From the NCBI RefSeq assembly GCF_001411495.1, contig NZ_CP012983.1:1132215-1196214 (forward strand): a stretch of 64,000 nucleotides of DNA, given 5' to 3'. Positions within the stretch are counted from its first letter, which is position 1, and each line of letters begins with the position of its first letter. Below the pieces are notes generated by a model. That model was not told the origin of the DNA and did not search any database. It saw only the letters and a program-made list of their open reading frames with translations. Of this stretch, positions 46,062-54,226 are shown in pieces. This DNA comes from Burkholderia cepacia ATCC 25416. Its GTDB lineage: Bacteria; Pseudomonadota; Gammaproteobacteria; Burkholderiales; Burkholderiaceae. The position numbers were made by a program, and so were the translations under genes.

Positions 46062-46958
46062 TCATTCAGCGGGCGTGATGGATGGCTTCGCTTCTCGAGG
46101 GGCATGGCCGAAGTAGGCCTTGTAGGCACGACTGAAAGCGGCTTCCGACTCGTAACCAACCGACCGTCCAACCTCGCCCACGCGCGCGTCACCTTTCGCC
46201 AGCATGTCGCGGGCGACGCTCAAGCGCCATTCATTGCGGTAACGCAACGGCGACTTGCCAACGAGCGCATTGAAACGTTCGCAAAAGTTGGAGCGGGACA
46301 TGCCCGAGACGGCAGCGAGACCATCGATCGTCAAACCACGTGGCGACTGCTCGTGGATTGCCTTCAAAGCGCGGGCAATACGCTTATCCGCCAATCCGCC
46401 CAACCAGTTCGATGCATGACCATGATGAACCCAGGCACGCAACGCACGCACCACCACGAGATCAATCATGCGGGAGACCATCAAGGCGGACCCCGCCTCG
46501 TCATTGTCCGCCTCATGCAGCAGAAACTGCATGATGTTCGGCAGCCAGTCGCATGTCTCCGCCTGGCGAAGGTGGATCATGGTGGGTAACGTCAGAAGCA
46601 GATCCGGCTGGCTCGCCGGATCAAACCAGAAGTGGCAGACGACGACGTTCGCCGGTTGGTCCAGGGCGGAAATGCGCAGGCTGCCAGGTCCGCGCGGCAA
46701 CAAGAGCAGTTCGCCGGACCGAATCTCGGAAGCGTCTGCGTCATCGCCGGCAATTTTCACCACGCCTTCCATGACTGCGTACGCGTGAGCCGCCCGCGCA
46801 GACATGTCCAACTGCGCGAATGGCAGCAGCATCGACGAAAAGATGCGGTCGCCTGTCATGCGCATACGCGCAAGAACCTGAGACAGGAGATCACCGTTAG
46901 CCAGACCAGCAAGCGCCCGATCCGGAAAAATGGTCAAGTTTTTCCCAGGTTCAGTCAT
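46062..46958 (-). CDS. AraC-family regulator with N-terminal cupin
   Basis: 298 residues. N-terminal cupin sensor (about 15-180, with RSGELLLLPRGPGSLRIS), then double HTH (IDGLAAVSGMSRSNFCERFNALVGKSP and VGYESEAAFSRAYKAYFGHAPR). Divergent from a small membrane protein 73 bp away, its likely target. Confidence 0.88.
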   Translation of the reverse strand: MTEPGKNLTIFPDRALAGLANGDLLSQVLARMRMTGDRIFSSMLLPFAQLDMSARAAHAYAVMEGVVKIAGDDADASEIRSGELLLLPRGPGSLRISALDQPANVVVCHFWFDPASQPDLLLTLPTMIHLRQAETCDWLPNIMQFLLHEADNDEAGSALMVSRMIDLVVVRALRAWVHHGHASNWLGGLADKRIARALKAIHEQSPRGLTIDGLAAVSGMSRSNFCERFNALVGKSPLRYRNEWRLSVARDMLAKGDARVGEVGRSVGYESEAAFSRAYKAYFGHAPREAKPSITPAE

Positions 46959-47031
46959 GTCAATTCGGGTTTCGTGAGCCTAAAGTAAGCGTCGACCACC
47001 AACGAAATCACGCAAGGCAAGGATTGAAACC

Positions 47032-47529
47032 ATGTTTGGAATTTCGCCGCTCGGCTGGATACACACTCTCGGCAGTCTACCTGCGATCCCCATGGCCGTG
47101 TACATGTTCGCGCGTTACGGCAGGATCGTTCCGCGCTCAGTTGCCGGGCGGGTGTACTTCGTTACCATGTTGATTGGTTCCCTGACCGTGTTCGTCATAG
47201 CGCATCAAGGTATCAGCTACGTCATCGGAGTCGCAGCCGTCGTGCTGTTACTGGCTGGATATGGCGTTGCGTATCTGCCTCTGCCCGGTCGAGCCGGTAT
47301 CTACCTGGAAACCTTCTGTCTGACGTTGACCGCATTCGTGCTGATGGTTCCCACGGTTACCGAAACGCTGAAGCGTGTGCCCGACGGACATCCGCTGGTC
47401 AGCGATCCGAGGTCGCCACTGCTTCTCGGTGCCCAAGCCGCGCTCCTCGTCGCGCTCGTTCTCGGGCTGATCGCTCAAGCGCTTTATCTTCGCAGGAAAC
47501 CGCAGGGCACCCGTTCGATGAAAATCTAG
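47032..47529 (+). CDS. Membrane protein of unknown function (four to five TM helices)
   Basis: 165 residues with hydrophobic segments at about 5-27, 45-60, 62-85, 95-110 and 130-152. No catalytic motif. Divergent from the AraC regulator. A DUF2306-like architecture is possible but not certain. Confidence 0.65.
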   Translation: MFGISPLGWIHTLGSLPAIPMAVYMFARYGRIVPRSVAGRVYFVTMLIGSLTVFVIAHQGISYVIGVAAVVLLLAGYGVAYLPLPGRAGIYLETFCLTLTAFVLMVPTVTETLKRVPDGHPLVSDPRSPLLLGAQAALLVALVLGLIAQALYLRRKPQGTRSMKI

Positions 47530-47635
47530 AGAACGGGCAAGAAGCGACGCTTCCGTTGCCGTGTGAATACGATAATAGATATGTAATCCGAATGATATCG
47601 GCTTGATGTTGATCTGACGTCGGTGGAGTGATCGA

Positions 47636-47806
47636 AGCTGGCTCATGGTATCGAAAGAAGATCGCGCCACCCATTCGGATCCCGTGCGCTTCGTGGCGAG
47701 CCGCACGCTCGCGAAGACAGTCGAGGTCAAGACAAGTCACCTCGTGCTCATTTCGTATCCGGTAGAGGCCGCGAACATGACCCTCGATGCGACCGCCGGC
47801 CAGCAC
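47636..47806 (+). pseudogene. Decayed C-terminal fragment of an alpha/beta-hydrolase
   Basis: The stretch reads SWY in one frame and then VSKEDRATHSDPVRFVASRT and ASH-like TSHLVLISYPVEAANMTLDA in another. This is the typical end of small alpha/beta hydrolases (DRxxHPxxxRFMAxRxxAxTVEVxxSHxxLISHPxxVAxxIL). A frameshift separates the two parts and the catalytic Ser region is missing. Remnant. Confidence 0.55.
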
Positions 47807-47975
47807 AACGCGGGCGCCGGCAACAAGCTTGCGACGGTCCAGCCCGGTGTTCGGTCCAGTCAACCGCTCGGTGCCAACGGAGTTGGGATTGGCGTACTTC
47901 GCCACGTCGACAATGGTATTTGTCAGGCGAGCGCATGCTAAACGACCGCTTTGGAGATCTATGCGTGGCCGCTTC

Positions 47976-48034
47976 GGGTCGATTTCGGGTAACTGCGCTG
48001 GCCTACGGCAAGCAACTGCGGAAGGCAGCAGCCG
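47976..48034. repeat. 59-bp direct repeat, copy 2
   Basis: Identical to 33617-33675. Stands 85 bp before the orphan gene at 48120, in the same position relative to its gene as copy 1. Confidence 0.85.
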
Positions 48035-48119
48035 ACCAATTTCAGACGTTAGACGCGATCACTTAATTGGTCGACAATTGGATCTACCTCCTACTTGCGC
48101 AACATGCTCGGGTACCGAC

Positions 48120-48626
48120 ATGAAATCGCTGTCCCCTTCCGATTGTTCGACGTGGCTGAAATACGAAGAATGTATTGAAGCGCCGTACGGGAAGGCCGGG
48201 CTAGGCCACACATCGTATTTGCAATTCGCAGTGCCGGAAAACGACGGGGCAGCTTCCGTGATTGTCGACGGCGTTCGCAGCTATCTTGAGCCGCCGAGAA
48301 CCTGTTTGCTCCAGGTCACGGATTGGTCGAGGCATGGAGAGCTTGAGAATTCACTATTGGCGGAAATGGAATCGACATGCTCCGGCAAGCTAAACCCGTG
48401 GGACGGCTTTGGCCAACTCTTCGAGGCCAGCGAAGCAGATGACCTGCTTGGGTGTTGCGCCACAGTGCTTCGTTGCGGCATGAGCGCATACATCTACATA
48501 CCGCTAAGAGCTACATTTCTTCTTTGGGAGGGGGATCTTGTCGATCTTTGGGCTAGCGCATCTGTGGCACGGAATCAGTTTCTGCAGCGCTTAAGAAGCG
48601 AAGGGGTACGCATTACAAGCAGCTAA
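48120..48626 (+). CDS. Orphan protein of 168 residues, unknown
   Basis: Soluble, acidic and Cys-rich for its size (seven or more cysteines). No motif recognised. Lower GC than flanking genes. ATG at 48120, with the recurring AATTGGTCGACAATT element 45 bp upstream. Immunity-like in size and charge, but no toxin gene is present. Confidence 0.5.
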   Translation: MKSLSPSDCSTWLKYEECIEAPYGKAGLGHTSYLQFAVPENDGAASVIVDGVRSYLEPPRTCLLQVTDWSRHGELENSLLAEMESTCSGKLNPWDGFGQLFEASEADDLLGCCATVLRCGMSAYIYIPLRATFLLWEGDLVDLWASASVARNQFLQRLRSEGVRITSS

Positions 48627-48864
48627 ATGGTGACTGCACAGATGTTTAGAGGCGAATGAACGACGGCTATCGGTCGATACCACTGACCGCAACGGGTCGG
48701 CAACCGTCGGCCGCATCCGTCGGTTGGCGGCCAAAAGCGGTCGGTCGGCAACAGAGTATAGATCGTCGACGATCTTTAGCCGTGTGAGTCGTTTTGGCCC
48801 TTGAGATCACCTCAGGCAACCGGGGCACGTGGATTGATTCACAAATCAAAATTAATGTGCCAAT
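48627..48864. other. Intergenic region with element copy and promoter-like sequence for the leader peptide
   Basis: 238 bp. Contains GGCCAAAAGCGG (48730-48740), a 16-bp palindrome AGATCGTCGACGATCT at 48760-48775 and a TTGATT-CACA-AATCAA inverted repeat at 48834-48849 just before the leader peptide start. Confidence 0.45.
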
Positions 48865-48954
48865 ATGACCGGCATGGAACTCCGTAACGTCCCGAACCAA
48901 TCTCGTCATCGTCACGGTCGTCACTCGATGCGCCGTGGTTCGTTACGTCCATAG
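48865..48954 (+). CDS. Candidate His/Arg leader peptide (29 residues)
   Basis: A short frame from ATG 48865 to TAG 48952, encoding a peptide with seven Arg and three His, clustered as RHRHGRH at residues 14-20. It lies 45 bases upstream of an intrinsic terminator that in turn precedes a HisRS-like gene by about 20 bases. This is the layout of a his-type attenuator leader. No good ribosome binding site is visible. Translation is inferred. Confidence 0.45.
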   Translation: MTGMELRNVPNQSRHRHGRHSMRRGSLRP

Positions 48955-48998
48955 CAGGACATCCGGGATTGCAGTTCCCCCTTCCTGTACAAACGACC

Positions 48999-49028
48999 AA
49001 GGCGCCTATGGCGCCTTTTTTATTTTTT
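48999..49028 (+). terminator. Attenuator-type intrinsic terminator before the HisRS-like gene
   Basis: AAGGCGCC (48999-49006), loop TAT, GGCGCCTT, then TTTTTTATTTTTT to 49028. It ends 18 bases before the HisRS-like ATG. The leader-peptide region contains GGTCGT (48916-48921) and a GCGCC (48930-48934) that could pair with ACGACC (48993-48998) or with one terminator arm, giving mutually exclusive structures. Terminator certain; regulation inferred. Confidence 0.8.
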
Positions 49029-49046
49029 ACCCCAAGGAGGACTCTC

Positions 49047-49689
49047 ATGACCATGATTCGCGGAACACGCTTCATCGTTGGCAAGGAAGCCGCGCAAATG
49101 CGCGCTCTGGAAACCCAATTCCGGAGCTATCTTCATTAACGTCGGAGCAGAGGAGGTGATTGTCCCGGCGTTGTGGTCGCAAGATACATTCATTCAAAAA
49201 GCCGGTGGTAGCGAGATCATCGGCCAGATGTGGGCCTTTCCCGACAAGAAGGGACGCGCTTGCTGCCTGATTCCCGAGGCGACGGCACTGTTCCAGGAGC
49301 GATGCGGCGAGCTACTGGGCCGACAACGGGAGCGGATGTTGTTTTATATCGCTCGATGCTACCGCTATGAACGACCTCAAGCCGGTCGTTACCGCGAATT
49401 CTCGCAACTAGGATTTGAGTATCTATGCCCCAACCCGGAATCCGTGGTCAAACGTAGCCAGGAGGTGGCGACCGGCTTTTTCGATTCACTCGGCCTTCGC
49501 TATGAAATCGACGATTCGGCCCGCAGAGGCCTCAGTTACTATCTGAACGGTCGGGGCTTCGAAATGCGCTGCACCGAACTCGGCGCACAACAGCAAGTGG
49601 TTGGTGGCGGCGCCTATCGGGAGGGAGCCGGTTTCGGCATCGGCGCTGAACGACTGTTGTTAGCGATGACCGCTCAGGGGCTTGTGTAG
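49047..49689 (+). CDS. Stand-alone HisRS catalytic-core paralogue, frame interrupted by a +1 shift
   Basis: Class II synthetase core like histidyl-tRNA synthetase but only about 215 residues; it lacks the HisRS insertion and anticodon domains. Frame 1 starts at ATG 49047 after a perfect AAGGAGG and reads IRGTRFIVGKEAAQMRALETQFRSYL, then stops at TAA 49137. Homology continues in the +1 frame with VGAEEVIVPALWSQDTF, motif 2 RYERPQAGRYREFSQLGFE, RRGLSYYLNGRGFEM and motif 3 GFGIGAERLLLAM. Either a pseudogene with an indel or a programmed shift. Tandem with a leader peptide and attenuator. Possible roles: tRNA-like ligase, amino-acid activator or HisZ-type regulator. Confidence 0.7.
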
Positions 49690-49857
49690 TAACGTCCAAT
49701 GCCGACGCGGCTTGCGGCTCGGGACAGTCGCAAGCTCCATATCGCCGGCTACACATAGTAAAGCGATGGCACGAGCGTCGGCTCTCCGCAATCTTGACTG
49801 TCCCTTGTGGGTCGCCAACGGCCATCCCCCCGGCCCAAACCGATCCCCCCAACCCAC

Positions 49858-50772
49858 CTACTTCACCGCGACAAGCGGCCCGACAAACGCCTCGAAATGC
49901 GGCAGCCAGATCGGAATCGCCTCCTTGACCGCAAACATCCCGTGGCCGTTCTTGCCGAACGGCGGCTCGACGATCATCTGCCCGTGCCCGCCCGCCGCCT
50001 GAAACGCGGCAAACCACGTCGCCACGACTTCCGGCGCGAAATACTTGTCGTTCTGCACGTAATGCCAGAGCACCGGCACGCGCGTCGTGCTCGCGAAATG
50101 CCCGATCGTGTCGGCCATCTGCCGCGGATCGCACGGCATGCCGGGATGCGTCGCGGGATTCCCGCCGCGCCCGCCGGAGAAGTTCACCACCGCGACCACG
50201 CCCTGCGGCGCGTAGCTCGCCGCCGCCAGCGACGCGAAGCCGCCCGCCGATTGCCCGACCAGCACGATGCGGCTTCGATCCACCTGCGGCAACGTCTGCG
50301 CATACCGCACGGCCGCGAGCACATCGCGCGCGGCCTGCTGGCCGGCAGCGAGGTAATCGGGATGCCGGCACGACCCCGCATCCTCTTCGTCGACACCGCC
50401 CGTCGCACCGTACCCGCGACGGATCGGCACGATGACCGCGAAACCGTGCTGCACGAACGTCCGGATCTGCGGCAACGCGCGGTAGCGTCCCACCTTCGGC
50501 CGTGCGCGCGGATCGGGCGGGCTGCCGTGGCTCAGCACGATCAGCGGAAAGGGCCCGGGGCCGTCCGGCATGTAGGTCGTGGCGACGATGTCGCGTGTGC
50601 TCCCCCCTTCGTCGACCGGCACCTTGACGACGGTTTCATGCAGATCGGGGGCAATGGCGGTGTCTTCGACCGCCGTCGCCGCGCAGCCGGCAACGGAAGC
50701 GATCAACACGCCCGGGATCAGCACCCGGCACAGGGGGATGGCGATCGAGTTTCGGCGAACGACGATGCTCAT
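49858..50772 (-). CDS. Lipoprotein alpha/beta-hydrolase (dienelactone-hydrolase-like)
   Basis: 304 residues with a lipoprotein signal (IASVAGC, Cys about residue 30), then an alpha/beta-hydrolase fold: LSHGSPPD oxyanion region, nucleophile Ser175 in LVGQSAGGF, and a C-terminal His in GKNGHGMF. It is likely exported to a membrane face. Downstream of the TonB-dependent receptor on the same strand with a 161-bp gap, so it may process the imported substrate. Confidence 0.8.
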   Translation of the reverse strand: MSIVVRRNSIAIPLCRVLIPGVLIASVAGCAATAVEDTAIAPDLHETVVKVPVDEGGSTRDIVATTYMPDGPGPFPLIVLSHGSPPDPRARPKVGRYRALPQIRTFVQHGFAVIVPIRRGYGATGGVDEEDAGSCRHPDYLAAGQQAARDVLAAVRYAQTLPQVDRSRIVLVGQSAGGFASLAAASYAPQGVVAVVNFSGGRGGNPATHPGMPCDPRQMADTIGHFASTTRVPVLWHYVQNDKYFAPEVVATWFAAFQAAGGHGQMIVEPPFGKNGHGMFAVKEAIPIWLPHFEAFVGPLVAVK

Positions 50773-50933
50773 GGGCAATCTCTCCACGAATCCAGGGATG
50801 ACGGGCGAGGCTGTGGCGATGCGTACCGCGAAGGCGACAGTGTATCCGTGCGGCGCCGCAACCGGGCCGGCCGCATGCTTACAGCCCGCACCGGCTGCAC
50901 ACCCGGCACCGGCATCCTGATCGTCACCCGCCA

Positions 50934-53183
50934 TCACCACCGGTAACTGACATCCCCCGTCACCGTCAGCCGCGTGCCGTAGAAGCATCCTCCCGCCGAA
51001 AAGCACGACGACACATAAGTCCGGTCGAACAGGTTGTTCACGTGCGCCGCGACGCGCCACCCCTTCCACGCCGGCCGCTCGACACCCAGGTCGTACGACA
51101 GCCCGAGATCGAAGAGCACGACGGCCGGCACGTCGAACGTATTGACGTTGTCGCCCGCGCTGCGCCCGACATAGCGCATGCCGCCGCCCACCCTCAGCCC
51201 GCGCAGCCCCGGCCGGTCGACCGCGTAGTCGAGCCACAGCGACGCCAGATGGCGCGGCACCGCCGCCACGCGCTTGCCGACGACGGCCGCGTCCGTATCG
51301 GCCTGCACCGTCGTGTCGAGATACGTGTACGCGGCGATCACGTCCAGTTGCTTCCAGACGCGCGACCGCCCTTCCAGCTCGATCCCGCGCGAGCGCACCT
51401 CGCCCGTCTGCACGTTGAAGAACGGATGCTCGGGATCGGCGGTCAGCACATTGCGCTGGCGAATGTCGAACGCGGCGATCGACGCGTTTTGCAACCGGTC
51501 CGGCGACTGGTAGCGCAGCCCGAACTCGAACTGCTTCGCCTTCGTCGGCGTGAACGGCTGGCCGTCGAAGCGCGTGCCGAGCGCCGGCTCGAACGACGTC
51601 GAATAGCTCAGGTACGGCGCGAAGCCGCTGTCGAACAGATAAACGGCCCCCGCGCGCCCGGTGAACGCACGCGTGCTCTGCCGCACGCTCGCGGAGCGCA
51701 GCAGGTCGTCGGTCGTCGTGCGCGACCATTCCTCGCGCCCGCCGAGCGTGAAAACCCAGCGATCCCAGCGCACCTGGTCCTGCAGGTAGACGCCGATCCG
51801 GTCGGGTGTCTGGCGCGTCTGCTGCCCGATCGGCGGCGCCGCGAACGGCTGCCCGTAATCGGGCGCACGCGTATCGAGCGGCGGCGCCGCGCCGAACCCC
51901 GATCCGACGAGGTTCGCCACCGCATGCTCGTACGACAGCCCGGCCAGCACCGTATGCTCGACCGGCCCCGTCATCATGCGCATCTCCGCCTGGTTGTCGA
52001 GCGCGAGATGGTTCACGTGCTCGCGCGACCACGACAGCGAACGGTTCAGCACGCCCGGCGCCAGGTAGGGCGCGACGAAATTGACGGCCGCGCCCGCGAA
52101 GTCGACGTCGAGATGCGTATAGCGCACGTTCTGCCGGACTTTCCACGTCGAGTCGAAACGATGCTCGAACGCGTAGCCGATCATCGCCTGCGTGCGGTCG
52201 TACGTGTCGAAGCCGGGCAGCCCCGGATAGAAGCGCGTCGGCATCCGCCGGCCCGCGTCCGGCCACAGCGTGCCGAGGGCCGGCAGCCAGCCCGCGAAGT
52301 TGTTGTGCGGATCGCGCTGGAACGAACCCAGCAGCGTGAAACTCGTATTGGCGTTCGGCTGCCACGTCAGCGACGGCGCGACGACGATCCGCTGCTGCCG
52401 CGAGTAATCGATCTGCTCGTCCGCGCGGCGCGCGAGGCCGTCGATCCGGTAGCGCCACGTGCCGTCCTGCGTCACGGGCCCGCTGAAATCGAACGCGAGC
52501 TGCCCGCGATCGCGGTTGCCGGTCTGCACGGCGAGCAGGTGCTGCGCGTCGCGCGTCGGCCGCTTGCTGACCATGTCGACGATGCCGCCGGGGCTCGCCT
52601 GCCCGTACAGCACCGACGCCGGGCCGCGCAACACGTCGATGCGTTCGAGCGTCCACGGATCGACGACGCTCGCGGCCCAGTTCACGCCTTTCGGCAGCGG
52701 CAGGCCGTCGAGCATCTGCGGATTGATCGCCGCCGCCGCGAAGCCACCGAAGCCGCGCAGGAACACGCTCTCGAGCACGCCGCCGGGGCGCGAGTCCGCG
52801 TACGTGCCCGGCGTGTAGCGCAGGCTCTCGCCGACGCTGTGCACATCCTGCCGGTCCATCTGTTCGCGCGTGACGACCGACAGGCCCTGCGGCACCTCGA
52901 CGATCGCCGTGTCGGTCTTGGTGCCCGCGCGCGACACGTCGGCCGCGATGCCGTTCACGGGGCCGACGCCCGTCTCGCGCCGCCCGTCGACGACGATCGG
53001 CGCAAGCAGCGGCGCATCCGCGGGCTCGCCCGCGTCCGGCGCATCTTGCGCGGCAGCCGAAGCGGCGATCGGCATCGTAGCCGCGCACGCCAGTACGGCC
53101 GCCCAGCCCGGCACGCGCCGCAACGCCGCGCACGGCAACGGAAATCCAGGCCGCGCATCGCGGCCGATGTGTGATCGATTCAT
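50934..53183 (-). CDS. TonB-dependent siderophore-type outer-membrane receptor
   Basis: 749 residues. Signal peptide of about 45 residues (cleavage near ASA-AA), a TonB-box-like APIVVDG region, plug domain (VPQGLSVVTREQMDRQDVHSVGESL, GVLESVFLRGF, ERIDVLRGPASVLYGQASPGGIV) and a beta-barrel ending in an aromatic residue (SYRW). The plug motifs match FhuA/FpvA-like ferrisiderophore receptors. A Fur-like box lies about 100 bp upstream. No ABC transporter is adjacent in this window. Confidence 0.92.
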   Translation of the reverse strand: MNRSHIGRDARPGFPLPCAALRRVPGWAAVLACAATMPIAASAAAQDAPDAGEPADAPLLAPIVVDGRRETGVGPVNGIAADVSRAGTKTDTAIVEVPQGLSVVTREQMDRQDVHSVGESLRYTPGTYADSRPGGVLESVFLRGFGGFAAAAINPQMLDGLPLPKGVNWAASVVDPWTLERIDVLRGPASVLYGQASPGGIVDMVSKRPTRDAQHLLAVQTGNRDRGQLAFDFSGPVTQDGTWRYRIDGLARRADEQIDYSRQQRIVVAPSLTWQPNANTSFTLLGSFQRDPHNNFAGWLPALGTLWPDAGRRMPTRFYPGLPGFDTYDRTQAMIGYAFEHRFDSTWKVRQNVRYTHLDVDFAGAAVNFVAPYLAPGVLNRSLSWSREHVNHLALDNQAEMRMMTGPVEHTVLAGLSYEHAVANLVGSGFGAAPPLDTRAPDYGQPFAAPPIGQQTRQTPDRIGVYLQDQVRWDRWVFTLGGREEWSRTTTDDLLRSASVRQSTRAFTGRAGAVYLFDSGFAPYLSYSTSFEPALGTRFDGQPFTPTKAKQFEFGLRYQSPDRLQNASIAAFDIRQRNVLTADPEHPFFNVQTGEVRSRGIELEGRSRVWKQLDVIAAYTYLDTTVQADTDAAVVGKRVAAVPRHLASLWLDYAVDRPGLRGLRVGGGMRYVGRSAGDNVNTFDVPAVVLFDLGLSYDLGVERPAWKGWRVAAHVNNLFDRTYVSSCFSAGGCFYGTRLTVTGDVSYRW

Positions 53184-53281
53184 GTCGGGTTATCCGGAAA
53201 GCGGAGACGGGCGTCGGCGGATACGTCGCGCCCTTGGGTACGGAGACGGGCCGCTCTTGCAACGGCGACCTCGACTGAACA

Positions 53282-53300
53282 GCGAATGCGAATCATTTAC
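53282..53300. promoter_or_regulatory. Candidate Fur box upstream of the TonB receptor
   Basis: GCGAATGCGAATCATTTAC contains AATG-CGAAT-CATT, close to the 19-bp Fur consensus. It lies 99 bp upstream of the receptor ATG (reverse strand). Iron control is inferred. Confidence 0.5.
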
Positions 53301-53432
53301 GCCGACGCGGCGCGGGTAAATGCCGGTGGACGCAATCGACGAATGTGCGGCATGCATCGATCGGCCGCAGGTTTATTCGTCTGACGTTAACAAAATGTCA
53401 CGTTTGAATGTCGTTATCCTGAACGACCAAAT

Positions 53433-53450
53433 GAATGATCGGATGATAGG
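53433..53450. promoter_or_regulatory. Candidate GntR operator in its own promoter
   Basis: Read on the reverse strand this is CCTATCATCCGATCATTC. It aligns with the palindrome at 58535-58553 in 14 of 18 positions. It lies 36 bp upstream of the GntR ATG. Autoregulation is inferred. Confidence 0.55.
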
Positions 53451-53485
53451 ATAGCGACACCCTCAAGTTTCAAGCGACACACTTA

Positions 53486-54193
53486 ATGTCAAGCCTGCCC
53501 CCGGCCACCCGACACTCCCTCGTCGATTCTGCGATCGAGATCCTCAAGTCCAACATCACTTCCGGCATCTGGCGCGTCGGCCAGCGCATTCCGACCGAGC
53601 TCGATCTCGCGAAGCAGCTCGAAGTCGGGCGCAATACGGTGCGCGAGGCGGTTCGCACGCTCGCGTATTCCGGCGTGCTCGAAGTGCGCCAGGGCGACGG
53701 CACCTATGTGCGCCGCAACGTCGATCCGGCCGAAACGATGCGCAACGTCGATCGTGCCGCGCGCAGCGACCATCTCGAACTGCAATGCATGCTCGAAACG
53801 GAATGCGCGCGCTACGCGGCGCGCCGGCGCACCGACGAGGATCTCGTGACGCTGCGCAAGCTGCTGAAGGCGCGCGGCGAGCGCGAAGCGTCGCGCGACG
53901 TGAAGAAGTTCGTCGAGCGCGACCGCGCGTTTCACATCGCCGTGGCCGCCGCCTCGCACAATCACGCGCTCGAAGCGCTGTATCGCTATTTCTCGGGCTC
54001 GATCCTCGCGAACGTGGAAGACATCCTCGTCGAACTCGACGAGGCCGAGATCCCCGAGCCGGACATGCGGGCACACCAGGCGGTGCTCGATGCGATCGAA
54101 CAGCGCGACGAGAACAAGGCGGTGCGCGCGACGCTCGCGATCCTCAAGCCGCAGATGACCTGGCTCGAGACGCGCGAGGCGCCCGCCGCCTGA
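53486..54193 (+). CDS. GntR-family (FadR/FCD subfamily) regulator of the biosynthetic cluster
   Basis: 235 residues. N-terminal winged helix (about 10-75, RIPTELDLAKQLEVGRNTVREAVRTL) and C-terminal FCD helical effector domain (EADMRAHQAVLDAI-type helix). FCD regulators often bind carboxylic or aromatic acids. A matching operator in the aldolase/LLM promoter suggests it controls the cluster at 54.2-61.6 kb; it is convergent with the methyltransferase gene (33 bp gap). Confidence 0.88.
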   Translation: MSSLPPATRHSLVDSAIEILKSNITSGIWRVGQRIPTELDLAKQLEVGRNTVREAVRTLAYSGVLEVRQGDGTYVRRNVDPAETMRNVDRAARSDHLELQCMLETECARYAARRRTDEDLVTLRKLLKARGEREASRDVKKFVERDRAFHIAVAAASHNHALEALYRYFSGSILANVEDILVELDEAEIPEPDMRAHQAVLDAIEQRDENKAVRATLAILKPQMTWLETREAPAA

Positions 54194-54226
54194 CGGGCAC
54201 CGTACGCCCGGTATGGCCGGTGCGCG

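Noticed and set aside
47645..47941. 98-codon frame taken as a gene
   Set aside because: The first part is the tail of a hydrolase remnant and the rest is repeat sequence.
49858..53262. 1134-codon minus-strand frame spanning the hydrolase and the receptor
   Set aside because: Only the last 304 codons are real; the rest is an alternate frame of the TonB receptor.
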